DNA of 64,000 nt from Sciscionella marina DSM 45152 (GCF_000379465.1 NZ_KB905398.1:1-64000); one strand, 5' to 3'. Numbered from the stretch's first letter, positions 41,854 to 50,233 are shown. Made by a program: numbers and translations. The notes: generated by a model not told the origin, from the letters alone.

Positions 41854-42694
41854 AGCGCGCCTCCAGTTCGGTGAAGGCCTGGTTCGCCAGGTCGGGGGGA
41901 AGTTTGATGAAATGCCCGTCCGCGTCGGGGGGCAAGCAGTCGAGGCCGTGCCGGGTGGAGGTGCGCGCGATGATCACGCTGGGACGTGTCGCGGACAGGG
42001 CATCGGCGTACGCGTGGCGCAGGGCGTCGAGATCGTGCCCGTCGAGCTCGGCGACGTGCCAGCCATGCGCGGCCCACTTCTCGCCGATGGGCTCCAGGGT
42101 GGTGATCCCGTCGACAGGACCGTCCACCTGTGAGTTGTTCGCGTCCAGCACCACCGTCAGGCGGCCGAGCCGGTGGTGGGCCGCGAACAGGGCCGCCTCC
42201 CACAACTGGCCCTCCTCCAGTTCACCGTCGCTGCACAGCACGAACGTGTGTGGCGCGTCCGCTTCCTCCTCGCGTCCGCGCAACCGGTCGGTGTAGGCGA
42301 ATCCCACACCCCCGGACAGGCCCTGGGCCAGGGAGCCGCAGGTGAGGTCCACGGCCGGGGACCGTTCGGTGCCGATGGCCTCCACACGCGACCCGTTCTG
42401 CCCGTATGCGGCCAGTTCCTCGGGGTCCAGCAGGCCGACTTCGGCCGCGACCGCGTAGGCGGCGACGATGTAGTGACCGGGCGAGCAGACGAACCGGTCC
42501 ACGCCGGGCCGGAACAGCTCGGCACACAACACCGCCAGGGTCTCGGCCGCGGACAGGGCCTGGCCGAGATAGCCGAACCCCTGTGGTGCCACCATGCGCA
42601 GCGCGCGCAACCGGATGCCCGTGGCCACCCGGGCCGCGTCGTGGCGCGGGGCGGGGATCGCGGTTGCGCGCGTGGGGGACAAAGAGCGTGTCAT
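41846..42694 (-). CDS. Split transketolase, N-terminal (ThDP diphosphate-binding) subunit
   Basis: A 282-residue ThDP-binding subunit. The diphosphate motif is SDGELEEGQLWEA (155-167) ending in NN (186-187); the usual first Gly of GDG is Ser. Also visible: the substrate-side His in SPGH, and GSLAQGLSGGVGFA. Start ATG 42694; the longer frame upstream overlaps the flavin reductase gene and lacks transketolase sequence. It overlaps the C-terminal subunit gene by eight bases and lies 43 bases after the flavin reductase. Together the two form a complete transketolase. Confidence 0.93.
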   Translation of the reverse strand: MTRSLSPTRATAIPAPRHDAARVATGIRLRALRMVAPQGFGYLGQALSAAETLAVLCAELFRPGVDRFVCSPGHYIVAAYAVAAEVGLLDPEELAAYGQNGSRVEAIGTERSPAVDLTCGSLAQGLSGGVGFAYTDRLRGREEEADAPHTFVLCSDGELEEGQLWEAALFAAHHRLGRLTVVLDANNSQVDGPVDGITTLEPIGEKWAAHGWHVAELDGHDLDALRHAYADALSATRPSVIIARTSTRHGLDCLPPDADGHFIKLPPDLANQAFTELEARYA

Positions 42695-42737
42695 GGGTTG
42701 TCCTTCGGGTCGGTGGGATCGCTGATCGATCATCGCG

Positions 42738-43238
42738 TCACGCTGCCCAGCTGCCGAAACGGCCGCGGTAGAACAGCAACGGATCGTCGAGTTCGGACTC
42801 GTCCAGGTCGGTGACGCGCCCGAGGACGATCTCGTGATCGCCGGCATCGTGCACAGTCTCGAGCCGACATTCGACGTAGGCCAGGTGCCCTTCGAGCACC
42901 GGTGTTCCCGTCCGGGACGGATGCCAGCGCACGCCGCGGAACTTGTCGCCTCCCGAGACGGCGAAGGTGTCACAGAGTTGTTGCTGCGCCCCGCTGAGGA
43001 TGTTGGCTCCGAACCGGCCGGTCTCGACGATCCTCGGCCACGAGCGTGAGGTCTTTTGCGGGCAGAACAACACCAACGGCGGGTCCAGGGACACGCTCAC
43101 CAGCGACTGCACGAGCAGCCCGGTCGGCCCGGCCTCGTCAACGCCGGTGATCACGGCGACCCCGGTACAGAATCGGCTCATCGTCGTTCGCAGTCGGCCC
43201 GGATCGACACTGGGTTCGAGATCCTGGTCGGTTGTCAT
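42738..43238 (-). CDS. Flavin reductase (HpaC/HsaB-like), partner of a two-component monooxygenase
   Basis: A 166-residue NAD(P)H:flavin oxidoreductase of the split-barrel family. LRTTMSRFCTGVAVITG, SLVSVSLDPPLVLFC and the GRVTDLD segment are diagnostic; Arg/Ser residues after TSRSW fit flavin binding. It should feed reduced FMN or FAD to the divergent hydroxylase at 44282-45517. Start ATG 43238 overlaps the RibB-like gene stop by four bases; the longer frame from 43355 lies inside that gene. Confidence 0.93.
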   Translation of the reverse strand: MTTDQDLEPSVDPGRLRTTMSRFCTGVAVITGVDEAGPTGLLVQSLVSVSLDPPLVLFCPQKTSRSWPRIVETGRFGANILSGAQQQLCDTFAVSGGDKFRGVRWHPSRTGTPVLEGHLAYVECRLETVHDAGDHEIVLGRVTDLDESELDDPLLFYRGRFGSWAA

Positions 43239-43879
43239 GCCACGCTCTCCTGTTCCACAAGACCAAGCCGGTACCGGTCGGCGAACTCGACCATCGCCGA
43301 GTGACGGGCCAACCGGGCACTGTCGGGCGTCACCAGATGGCTGTACACACCACAACTGCCCAGACCGGCACTTCGAACGAAATCGGCGACCTGCTGCGCG
43401 GGGCCCGAACCTTCAACGACGGAATCGACGCGGACCGGGACCATATGCCCGGGACGGTTGAAGTCCTCGCGAACCGAGCCGGGATCGGCCAGCAGCCGGG
43501 CCGTTCTGGCCCGATCACGGGCCGAGATGCCGGTCCCTATCCCCTCGGCCGCATCGACGGTCACCCGCATGGCACCAGCCGGACCGTCCTCGTCGGTCCA
43601 CGGCATCCCAGGCAGGCCCAGCCGTTGACACGCCGGAGCAGACACAGTGACGAACACCAGCCCCGAGCAATGGCGAACGACAAACGCCATCGTCGTCGCG
43701 GTCACCAGGCTCCCGGCCACGACAACAAGCCCGACAGGCTCACCACCCTGTGTCGACCCCAGAACCACAGGACGCCCCGCGCGAAGCTCGCCGACCGGAT
43801 CCACCGGGACACCGGCACTGGCCGGTCGCAGCGCCGACTCGGCGGCTGTGGCCACGCATCCATCGACCGCGACACTCAT
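43235..43879 (-). CDS. RibB-like protein (3,4-dihydroxy-2-butanone-4-phosphate synthase fold) lacking the catalytic acidic loop
   Basis: A 214-residue homologue of RibB, the riboflavin-pathway enzyme. Conserved RibB segments are GIGTGISARDRARTARLLAD (113-132) and NRPGHMVPVR (141-150), plus MAFVVRHCSG and CQRLGLPGM. But the acidic, metal-binding loop after the first strand (normally D-x-x-D-R-E-N-E-x-D) is GSTQGGEPVG here (41-50), with essentially all the acids lost. Synthase activity is therefore unlikely. It is the first gene of the operon (GGAG nine bases before ATG 43879) and is coupled to the flavin reductase, so a role in flavin handling, or a reassigned reaction on another phosphate or diol, is possible. 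No function can be claimed. Confidence 0.85.
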   Translation of the reverse strand: MSVAVDGCVATAAESALRPASAGVPVDPVGELRAGRPVVLGSTQGGEPVGLVVVAGSLVTATTMAFVVRHCSGLVFVTVSAPACQRLGLPGMPWTDEDGPAGAMRVTVDAAEGIGTGISARDRARTARLLADPGSVREDFNRPGHMVPVRVDSVVEGSGPAQQVADFVRSAGLGSCGVYSHLVTPDSARLARHSAMVEFADRYRLGLVEQESVA

Positions 43880-44281
43880 ATCTCAGGCTCCACTTCGCTG
43901 TAAGACCCCTCGAATCAGGTTGAAGCCAGTCTGTGGTCCACGAGGCCCCCGCACCATGGGCTGGTTACACAAAGTGTCGGGCAAGTCTTGTGCGGCACGC
44001 GTCCAGCAACTCGGATCCCGGACTTCACACCATTTCCGCCACTAGACATGAGCAGCGAATCTGTTGGATCGACACCCGCGCGAGGCGCAGTGCCAAGCAG
44101 AACCCACAACGTTCGGCCATTCTTCCCGGGAAGGGGTTTGCACAAACGCGGGCGCGCACTCTGTCACGACAGACCGTATACGGATTCACGACGGCGGGGC
44201 GAGACTTCGAGCCGTTCGAGACGAACCCCAACGCCGATGCCCCGGTGTGGTTCTCCCTAGCTCTGACCAATGGAGGTCACC
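43880..44281. promoter_or_regulatory. Divergent promoter region between the long catabolic operon and the hydroxylase gene
   Basis: About 400 bases separating the RibB-like gene (minus) from the hydroxylase gene (plus). It must contain both promoters. I saw no perfect long inverted repeat; the frame reading through it on the plus strand has no ribosome site and is rejected. The hydroxylase ribosome site GGAGG is at its right edge. It is the probable target of the PucR/CdaR-type regulator at 45575. Confidence 0.6.
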
Positions 44282-45517
44282 ATGACGGACACCCTGTCCC
44301 CTGCCGCCGAGACGACTCGTGCCACGGGATACGACGCCGACATCGTCGCCCGAGCAACCGCGTTGCACGACCTCATCCGGGACGAGGCAGCACAAGGAAA
44401 CGAAGCCCGCCAAATCACCCCACGCGTGACCGACGCGATCGACGAGGCCGGCCTGTTCAACCTGATGGTCCCGACCCGGCTAGGCGGACCCAGCGCCTCG
44501 GCTCGCACCATGATCGAGGCACTGATCGAACTCGGGCGAGCGGACGGTTCAGCGGGATGGAGTGCCGCACTGGTCAACGCGTGCACCTGGTTCGCTGTCA
44601 CCTACGGCGAAAAGGCCCAGCAGGACCTGTGGGCAGGCCATCCCCAGACCAAGGTGTGCGGGATCTTCTTCCCCGGTATGACCCGCCGCCACGAACTGGG
44701 CACCGGCTCGAAAGTCGAGGGCGGGTACGTGCTCACCGGCCGGTACCCCTACGCCTCAGGCAGCGCCGTCGCCGACTGGGCCACGCTCGGGATGATGGTC
44801 GACGGCCCGAACGGTGAGCCGACCATGGCACTCGGGCTCGTCGAAGCCAAGGACTGGACGGTCGAAGACACCTGGTTCACCTTGGGCATGCGCGGAACCG
44901 GGAGCAACACGCTGGTCGTCGAGGACGTGTTCATCCCCGACCACCGCATTCAAACGTTCGAAAACCTCTCCCAGGGCCGCTACGCCACCCCGTTCGCCGA
45001 ATCCGAACCGAACTCGCGCGCGGCATTCCTGCCCGTGGGCACCGTGATCCTCGCGGCCCCGGCGATAGGCCTCGCCAAAGCAGCACTGGACTACTCCCTG
45101 GGCAAACTGCCGACGCGCTCGGTCGGGTACACCGTGTACACCGAGGCGCGCAACTCCCCCACCCACCACATCGCCATCGCCCAAGCAGCCAGCAACATCG
45201 ACGCCGCCCACCTGCTGCTGGGCCGCGCCTGCGACGACATCGACTCCTACGCCGCCCGAGGCCAATACCCCGACGACCGCGCCCGCAGCCGCATGAGGAT
45301 GGACACCGGGCACGCGATCTCCCTGTGCAAGGACGCCATCGACGCTCTCATGACCGCCAACGGGGCCGGAGCGTTCGCGCAAGAAGGCACACTCGGCCGC
45401 ATCTGGCGCGACGCCAACACCGGGGCACGGCACGCCTTCGCCACCCCCGAGATCGGCAAGGAAGTCTACGGGCGCCTGCTGCTCGGCGCGGACGACGCAC
45501 TGACCATCCAGGTCTGA
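44282..45517 (+). CDS. Class D flavin-dependent monooxygenase (acyl-CoA dehydrogenase fold, HsaA-like)
   Basis: A 411-residue hydroxylase component of a two-component flavin monooxygenase. It has the acyl-CoA dehydrogenase fold (N-terminal helices, FNLMVPTRLGG, beta domain around GRYPYASGSAVADWA and GMRGTGSNTLVVEDVFIP, C-terminal helices) but sits in a cluster with a matching flavin reductase, as HsaA does with HsaB. Such enzymes hydroxylate phenols and related aromatics. Start ATG 44282 with GGAGG upstream. It is the only gene before a strong hairpin at 45521-45556, then the PucR-type gene. A ring-hydroxylation role fits the decayed hydroxyquinol pathway genes further right, but the true substrate is unknown. 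Confidence 0.92.
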   Translation: MTDTLSPAAETTRATGYDADIVARATALHDLIRDEAAQGNEARQITPRVTDAIDEAGLFNLMVPTRLGGPSASARTMIEALIELGRADGSAGWSAALVNACTWFAVTYGEKAQQDLWAGHPQTKVCGIFFPGMTRRHELGTGSKVEGGYVLTGRYPYASGSAVADWATLGMMVDGPNGEPTMALGLVEAKDWTVEDTWFTLGMRGTGSNTLVVEDVFIPDHRIQTFENLSQGRYATPFAESEPNSRAAFLPVGTVILAAPAIGLAKAALDYSLGKLPTRSVGYTVYTEARNSPTHHIAIAQAASNIDAAHLLLGRACDDIDSYAARGQYPDDRARSRMRMDTGHAISLCKDAIDALMTANGAGAFAQEGTLGRIWRDANTGARHAFATPEIGKEVYGRLLLGADDALTIQV

Positions 45518-45520
45518 CCA

Positions 45521-45556
45521 GTGTCGTGGCGGGATACCGTAGTCCCGCCACGACAC
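45521..45556 (+). terminator. Hairpin between hydroxylase and PucR-type gene
   Basis: Perfect 14-bp arms GTGTCGTGGCGGGA (45521-45534) and TCCCGCCACGACAC (45543-45556) with an 8-base loop, four bases after the hydroxylase stop. The ribosome site of the PucR-type gene (AAGGAGG) starts five bases later. It probably ends most hydroxylase transcripts and lowers read-through into the regulator; no U-tract is present. Confidence 0.75.
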
Positions 45557-45574
45557 CTTCAAGGAGGCATCAAC

Positions 45575-46909
45575 GTGGATGCAGCCGAACCAGCGGAGCC
45601 GGACTGGCTACTGGACCTCGCGCCCAGAAAAGACGACCCGGTCGAACCGCTCAGCGACGCCCCGACAAGAACACTCGCCGTGACCGAACTGGGCGACGGC
45701 CCCGTCGCGTGGGCGGTGGTAACAGCACGGCGAGCAGCCGACCACATCCTTGAACTGCTGCCGGCGTTCGGCGGCGACCTGGCCGCCGAACAGCTACTGC
45801 GGCGTGCCGTCGAGTCGACCACGATCGCCGTGCTGCGAGCGTTTCTCAGCGGCGACCCCGAAACCCTCTGGCCCGGCACCGAACCCGCCGACGCCACCAA
45901 CTCCTACGTACGCCGCGGTATCTCGATGGACTCCGTGATCCGCGGCATCCACCTGTGCCAAGAAACGATCACCGCCAGCCTCCTCGACGAAATCGACCGC
46001 CGCGGGCGGCCGGTGACCGACGCCCAGCACGCCAACGAGCTCCTGTTCCGCTGCTTCGACCTATTCAGCGCCAACATCGCAGCGCGTTACTCACTCGAAG
46101 CCGAGCAATGGTCACAATCCACAGCAGCGATACGAGCCGAACTGATCGACAAAGTGCTCTCCGGAACAGCCGTCGACGGACAACAAATCTCATCCGCGCT
46201 CGACTACCAGCTCGACGGAAGCCACCTCGCAGGGGTGATCTGGCTGGACCCCTCCCACGCCCAAGCCGGCGCACAAGACGAACTCGACGCCGCCCTCGAC
46301 ACCCTCGATCGAAAACTCGGCCAACACCACTCCCTACGCAGGTGGGCCGACCTGTCGACCGTGCACATCTGGCACGAGGACCCAGACGGCAACATCTACC
46401 AAGCCCTGCGGAAAATCAACGAATCCCCGCTACCGTCACGACGCGCCCGCATGGCGATCGCCGGCCAGGAAACCGGAATGGAAGGCTTCCGCAGCAGCCA
46501 CACCCGCGCCCTGTCCGCGGCACGCGTCGCGAACTTCTCCGGACAACAAGCGGCCTGGATCACCGACTACGCCGACATCGAACTCGTCGCACTCATCAGC
46601 ACCGACCTCGACATGACCCGCTCCTTCATCCGACGCATGCTCGGCCCACTCGCCCACGACGACCAACGTGCCGCCGAACTACGCGAAACACTCGAGGTCT
46701 ACCTCGACGTCCAACGCAGCATCACCCAAGCCGCCCGACGACTGCACACACACCGCAACACAGTCGTCTACCGCATCAAAAAAATCGAAGAAATCTTCGG
46801 CACCGACCGACTCAAAAACCACTCACTCGAACTCGGCGTCGCACTCCGCGCCACCTCCAGCCTCGGCGCCCCCGTCCTGTTCACCCGACCACCGCCGACA
46901 ACCACCTGA
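45575..46909 (+). CDS. PucR/CdaR-type transcriptional regulator
   Basis: A 444-residue regulator with a C-terminal PucR helix-turn-helix (about 380-435: YLDVQRSITQAARRLH, HRNTVVYRIKKIEEIFG). The middle holds a GGDEF-like degenerate domain typical of the family, and the N-terminal 150 residues are helical (ESTTIAVLRAF, RRGISMDSVIRGIHLCQ). Start GTG 45575, seven bases after AAGGAGG. It follows the hydroxylase gene across a hairpin and probably controls the divergent promoter region at 43880-44281. The frame can be read further upstream to 45521, but that lies in the hairpin. Confidence 0.93.
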   Translation: MDAAEPAEPDWLLDLAPRKDDPVEPLSDAPTRTLAVTELGDGPVAWAVVTARRAADHILELLPAFGGDLAAEQLLRRAVESTTIAVLRAFLSGDPETLWPGTEPADATNSYVRRGISMDSVIRGIHLCQETITASLLDEIDRRGRPVTDAQHANELLFRCFDLFSANIAARYSLEAEQWSQSTAAIRAELIDKVLSGTAVDGQQISSALDYQLDGSHLAGVIWLDPSHAQAGAQDELDAALDTLDRKLGQHHSLRRWADLSTVHIWHEDPDGNIYQALRKINESPLPSRRARMAIAGQETGMEGFRSSHTRALSAARVANFSGQQAAWITDYADIELVALISTDLDMTRSFIRRMLGPLAHDDQRAAELRETLEVYLDVQRSITQAARRLHTHRNTVVYRIKKIEEIFGTDRLKNHSLELGVALRATSSLGAPVLFTRPPPTTT

Positions 46910-47639
46910 ACAACACCCTCGAAACCACACCGCCAGAACGAGACAGGTCCCTTCACCAACGAGCTCGCTCCCCAACGGAACCTGATCTCGCTCAACCGCA
47001 TTCAGGACCACCCCAGCCGACCCGCTCGTCACCACCGCCGTCGACGATGCACCCGGGAAACCGCGACAAGTACGCAGTCAGGCCAATCGGCGTGTCATTA
47101 CGCTGGGGTTGCCATGTTGAGCTTCTTGGTGAGTGATCATCGGTCTTGTCCCGGATGATTCGTGGGCGCGCACCGAGCCGGTGCTGCCGCTGTGGATCGG
47201 TCGCAGGCAACGGTTCCCGGGACGGTTTCCGCTCGACGGCGAGCACTTCCGGCGTGCCATCGACGGGGACGTCACCGCTGATCTTGATGTCGAGACCGAA
47301 CAGTTCCGTCCGGTAGTACGGGTCGTGCGCACAGGGCGAAGCTGCGTCGCCGAGAGCAGCCACGGCCCCCTGGACCCGCTGGACAGCGGAGCTCCGGGGA
47401 TGTTCGGCGATGTGCGCTGCCGGGCACCGGGGTTCGAGGAGTCGTTTCGCCACGACGCACCTGCAGTACGCGCTGCGCACCGCGAGCGCCGATCACGAGT
47501 TCGGCGGCGGCCCCGTACGTGCCGGGAACCGCGTCGTCCGCAGCCTTACCTCGGTGCCCTCACTGGCTCGTCACCAGGCCCGGGTGCTCGTCGCGCCCTC
47601 GGCCGACCAGCCCCTCCCCGATCTGCGGTTCGCACCGGA
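46910..47639. other. Gene-poor stretch with degraded sequence
   Basis: About 730 bases between the PucR-type gene and the broken maleylacetate reductase. Apart from a likely transposase N-terminal fragment (47133-47237) I see only overlapping frames in several phases, none with a ribosome site, so this looks like decayed DNA. Confidence 0.5.
47133..47237 (+). pseudogene. Possible IS5-type transposase N-terminal fragment
   Basis: The frame MIIGLVPDDSWARTEPVLP followed by GRRQRFPGRFPLD resembles the start of IS5-family transposases (LVPD-LW---EPLLP...RYPGR). The resemblance then ends abruptly and the rest of the frame is not transposase-like. It would be a truncated remnant; identification is from memory and short. 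Confidence 0.4.
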
Positions 47640-48728
47640 CTACGCGCGGTCGGCCGGTCGCGGGCGGGACCCTGAATGGGCTGCGGTGAGGAGCGCGTCG
47701 AGGTCGTCGTGGGTCGGGGGTCGCGTAGGGCTGGGCCAGAACCTGCTGGATAACTTCGGGCAGGTCGGCTTTGCGCAGCCCGAGCTCGGCCAGTGACCGG
47801 GGTGCCCCTGCCGCGGTCGCGAGATCGGCCAAGGCGGTGGCCGGGTGGTCAGTCCGCAGTGCCCGGGACAGGGCGGCGTTGGCAGCCGGTGCGGTGGGCA
47901 GGTTGAAGGCCGCCACGTGCGGGAGCACCACGACGTGGGTCGGCGCCTGCGGCAGGTCGAAGGTGCCGCCCAGGATGTGACAGAGCTTGTGGTGCAGTGA
48001 CATCGTGGTCGCCCCCAGGCAGGCGCCGCAGAGCCAAGCGCCACGCAGAGCCAAGCGCCACGCAGGGCCAGGGACCGCGCCTCGCGGTCCGACGGGTCGG
48101 CAGCGATGGCGGGCAGGGCGGCGGCCAGGCACCGGATGCCGTCTTCGGCGAACAGCTCGATCACCGGTGACGTATCAGGCGCGTAAAGGGTCTCCACCGC
48201 GTGGGCGATCGCGTTGATCCCGCTGGTGCCGGACAAGGGAACCGGCAGGGCCATGGTCAGGTCGGGGTCATAGACCACGTTTCGGGGCAGTGCGGCCGGA
48301 TCGCGTCCGGTGCGTTTCCGGCCGGCCTCGGTGATGCCCCAGACCGGTGTCATCTCGGAACCGGAATAGGTCGTGGGCACGGCGACGACTGGCAGGCCGG
48401 TCTCGAGGGCGATCGCTTTGCCGAGCCCGATGGTCGAACCGCCCCCGATCGCGACGCAGCCGTCCGCGTCCACCTGCTGGGCGTGGTGCCGTCCCGCGGC
48501 CGCGACCTCGGCGGGGACGTGCATCCGGGCACCGGTGAACACCCCGGCTGCCCGGTTGCCGAGCAGGTCGGCGACGTGGTCGGCCAGGGTGCGCTGGTTC
48601 GGCGTGGTCAGCACGAGCAGCCGGCGTAGCCCGAGCTCGGAGACCTCGGCGTGCAGTTCGGCCAGCCGTCCCGGATCGAAGACCACTCGCATGGGCGGGG
48701 CCTCGTAGGTGAACGCGCCGGCCGTCAC
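47640..48728 (-). pseudogene. Maleylacetate reductase (iron-type alcohol dehydrogenase family), double frameshift
   Basis: Maleylacetate reductase makes 3-oxoadipate from maleylacetate, the step after hydroxyquinol ring cleavage. The first two thirds are normal: FTYEAPPMRVVFDPGRL, AIGGGSTIGLGKAIALETGLP, VPTTYSGSEMTPVWG, GINAIAHAVETLYAPDTSP. At 48032-48065 a perfect 17-bp tandem duplication shifts the frame; the true continuation (TTMSLHHKLCHILGGTFDLP, with the conserved His motif) is in another frame. Near 47710 one extra base returns it to the original frame for DDLDALLTAAHSG. The net +18 leaves an open frame with about 110 scrambled residues, so it is not seen as truncated by a gene caller. 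GTG start 48728 overlaps the upstream intradiol-dioxygenase stop (GTGA). Confidence 0.9.
48032..48065. repeat. 17-bp perfect tandem duplication inside the maleylacetate reductase gene
   Basis: AGCCAAGCGCCACGCAG occurs twice, back to back (48032-48048 and 48049-48065). Removing one copy restores the family sequence ALRGAWLCGACLGATTM. The duplication is the first of two frameshifts. Replication slippage or an assembly error could produce it. Confidence 0.95.
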
Positions 48729-48895
48729 GCCCGCTCCTCGAGCACGATGTCGAAATGTGCGTGGACGAAGGGCGCCGTGACCCCGAAGGCTGCCGCTGCC
48801 TCGTCGTCGTCCGATTCGGCGAAGTCCGCCAGGAGGCTCTGCTTGACCGCGAATTGTTGGCGCTTCGCTAGGAGTCGAGCATCTGTCGTGCCAGA
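48725..48895 (-). pseudogene. Intradiol ring-cleavage dioxygenase, C-terminal remnant (hydroxyquinol 1,2-dioxygenase-like)
   Basis: The last approximately 50 codons read LAKRQQFAVKQSLLADF, SDDDEAAAAFGVTAPF and HAHFDIVLEERA, the C-terminal end of hydroxyquinol/catechol 1,2-dioxygenases. An in-frame TGA (48896-48898) lies just upstream and the catalytic Tyr/His region is gone. Its stop overlaps the maleylacetate reductase start, the usual gene order for hydroxyquinol catabolism. The dioxygenase has been deleted from the left. Confidence 0.8.
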
Positions 48896-48898
48896 TCA

Positions 48899-49221
48899 TG
48901 GGTCGTCAGGAAGTCGAAACGCCGAGAACTTCCTGTCTCGCAACGCCGCATGCTGATCCTCAGCTTAGTTGCGGATTGTTCATGCTTCGGGCACGCGTAT
49001 CCGGGGGGTAACACCCTTTTCGCCCACCGCGATTCCTGTCAGTAGACGATCAAACCGAGTCTATCCTCAGGCAGAGGCTCGACACGAAGGAGCACACGCG
49101 TGAGGTTGGAGTCGATTCAGACACGAAACTTTAACGGATATGGACGTCTTGTGTGAGATTTCTGAGGGCAATAGATAGACCAGCATTGTCACTGGCGTCA
49201 GTCCTGGAATGGAGACAGTAA
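48899..49221. other. Non-coding stretch at the start of a lower-GC island
   Basis: About 320 bases without a gene I can support. Base composition begins to fall here compared with the catabolic region, which suggests the border of transferred DNA. The ribosome site of the next gene (GGAG) is at its right edge. Confidence 0.5.
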
Positions 49222-49944
49222 ATGTTTGAGCGCAATGCGGAATTTCCGATGGCTGTCGCTAGCGACGATGACGACGGGCTGAATGCCGCTATCGACTGGT
49301 GCTGCGAGCACATGCGCGACGATGACATCCTCACGGTGTGGACTCACTTGAGGTCAAATCTGCGCAACAGCCCGCAGCTCGAACACTTCGTCGCGTCTCA
49401 CCGGAACGTCGAGCACGTCGCAGGCAAAGGCGGAGGATTCGTCCGTCACACCGGGCCGGTCTTGATGGCCTGGCCGGGCATGGCAGACATAGGAGAGCTT
49501 TTTAGATTCGGCGTACATCACATACGCGCCCTGGGCGTCGTTGTGTCGAACGAAGACACGATCAGACCTTGGGTTTCGGAAGTCAAGCCGACGATTCTTG
49601 GCGATTCTACACCGTGGGAGGTCCAGACTCCCGAGATCGACGGCATCGTCATGGAGGCACTGAAGAGCCTGACTCGAGCCATGAACCACAACAACACCAT
49701 CTCGGCGGGTTCCGAGAAGGACCAAGTGGTAAGCACACTGCTTGCGTTGCACGATGCTGGGATCACCATGGATGACGAAGCAATGGAGGGCTGGGCGCTG
49801 GCGCACGGGTGGTCGGGCAAGAATCCTCAGCAACTGGGTAAGTATGTCCGGGACATCAACCAGGGGAAACGTCCGCAGTGTCGCACGAATGTTCGACCGG
49901 ACTACGTTGACTTCCTGCGTCGGCGCGCCAGCTGCCGTGACTAG
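49222..49944 (+). CDS. Hypothetical protein in a lower-GC mobile island
   Basis: A 240-residue soluble protein I do not recognise. It begins MFERNAEFPMAVASDDDDG, has no signal peptide or membrane helix, and is rich in Trp and His through the middle (GPVLMAWPGMADIG, GVHHIRALGVVVS). The C-terminal 90 residues (VSTLLALHDAGITMDDEAMEGWALAHGW followed by ARILSNW-like helices in GKYVRDINQGKRP) look like a helical DNA- or protein-binding end. GGAG lies seven bases before ATG 49222. Codon use is less G/C-biased than its neighbours. It precedes the integrase/att site and is probably cargo of that element. Confidence 0.75.
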   Translation: MFERNAEFPMAVASDDDDGLNAAIDWCCEHMRDDDILTVWTHLRSNLRNSPQLEHFVASHRNVEHVAGKGGGFVRHTGPVLMAWPGMADIGELFRFGVHHIRALGVVVSNEDTIRPWVSEVKPTILGDSTPWEVQTPEIDGIVMEALKSLTRAMNHNNTISAGSEKDQVVSTLLALHDAGITMDDEAMEGWALAHGWSGKNPQQLGKYVRDINQGKRPQCRTNVRPDYVDFLRRRASCRD

Positions 49945-50233
49945 CCTGACTCACAGGTGCGACACCGAGGCAGTGCAGGTCATCGCACTCTCCATGAGCG
50001 AGCCGACACCGACCACACCGGCCAGGCTCGCCTCGCTCAGCAGGGCCAGATGGAGTTGAGGGAGAGTCATGCTCGTACGGTTTCGGCTCACCTGCTGCCA
50101 GCCGCATAAGAGCGACACGCCCGGAACGTGGTCGCGATTTTCGTGGCATGAATCGTGGCACGAACTCGCGGCCAATAGTGGGATTTCTGGGTTCCATGTG
50201 ACGGATCGCGGGACTATAGTCGCTGGTAGAGGC
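49945..50233. other. Non-coding stretch before the tRNA fragment
   Basis: About 290 bases with no supportable gene; several overlapping short frames cross it in different phases and none has a family resemblance. Confidence 0.5.

Noticed and set aside
43933-44817. A 294-codon plus-strand frame across the divergent promoter and the hydroxylase start
   Set aside because: It overlaps the well-supported hydroxylase gene in another frame, lacks a ribosome site and is Arg/Pro-rich.
46992-47480. A 162-codon minus-strand frame in the gap after the PucR-type gene
   Set aside because: No recognisable domain, no ribosome site, and it overlaps the transposase-like fragment on the other strand.
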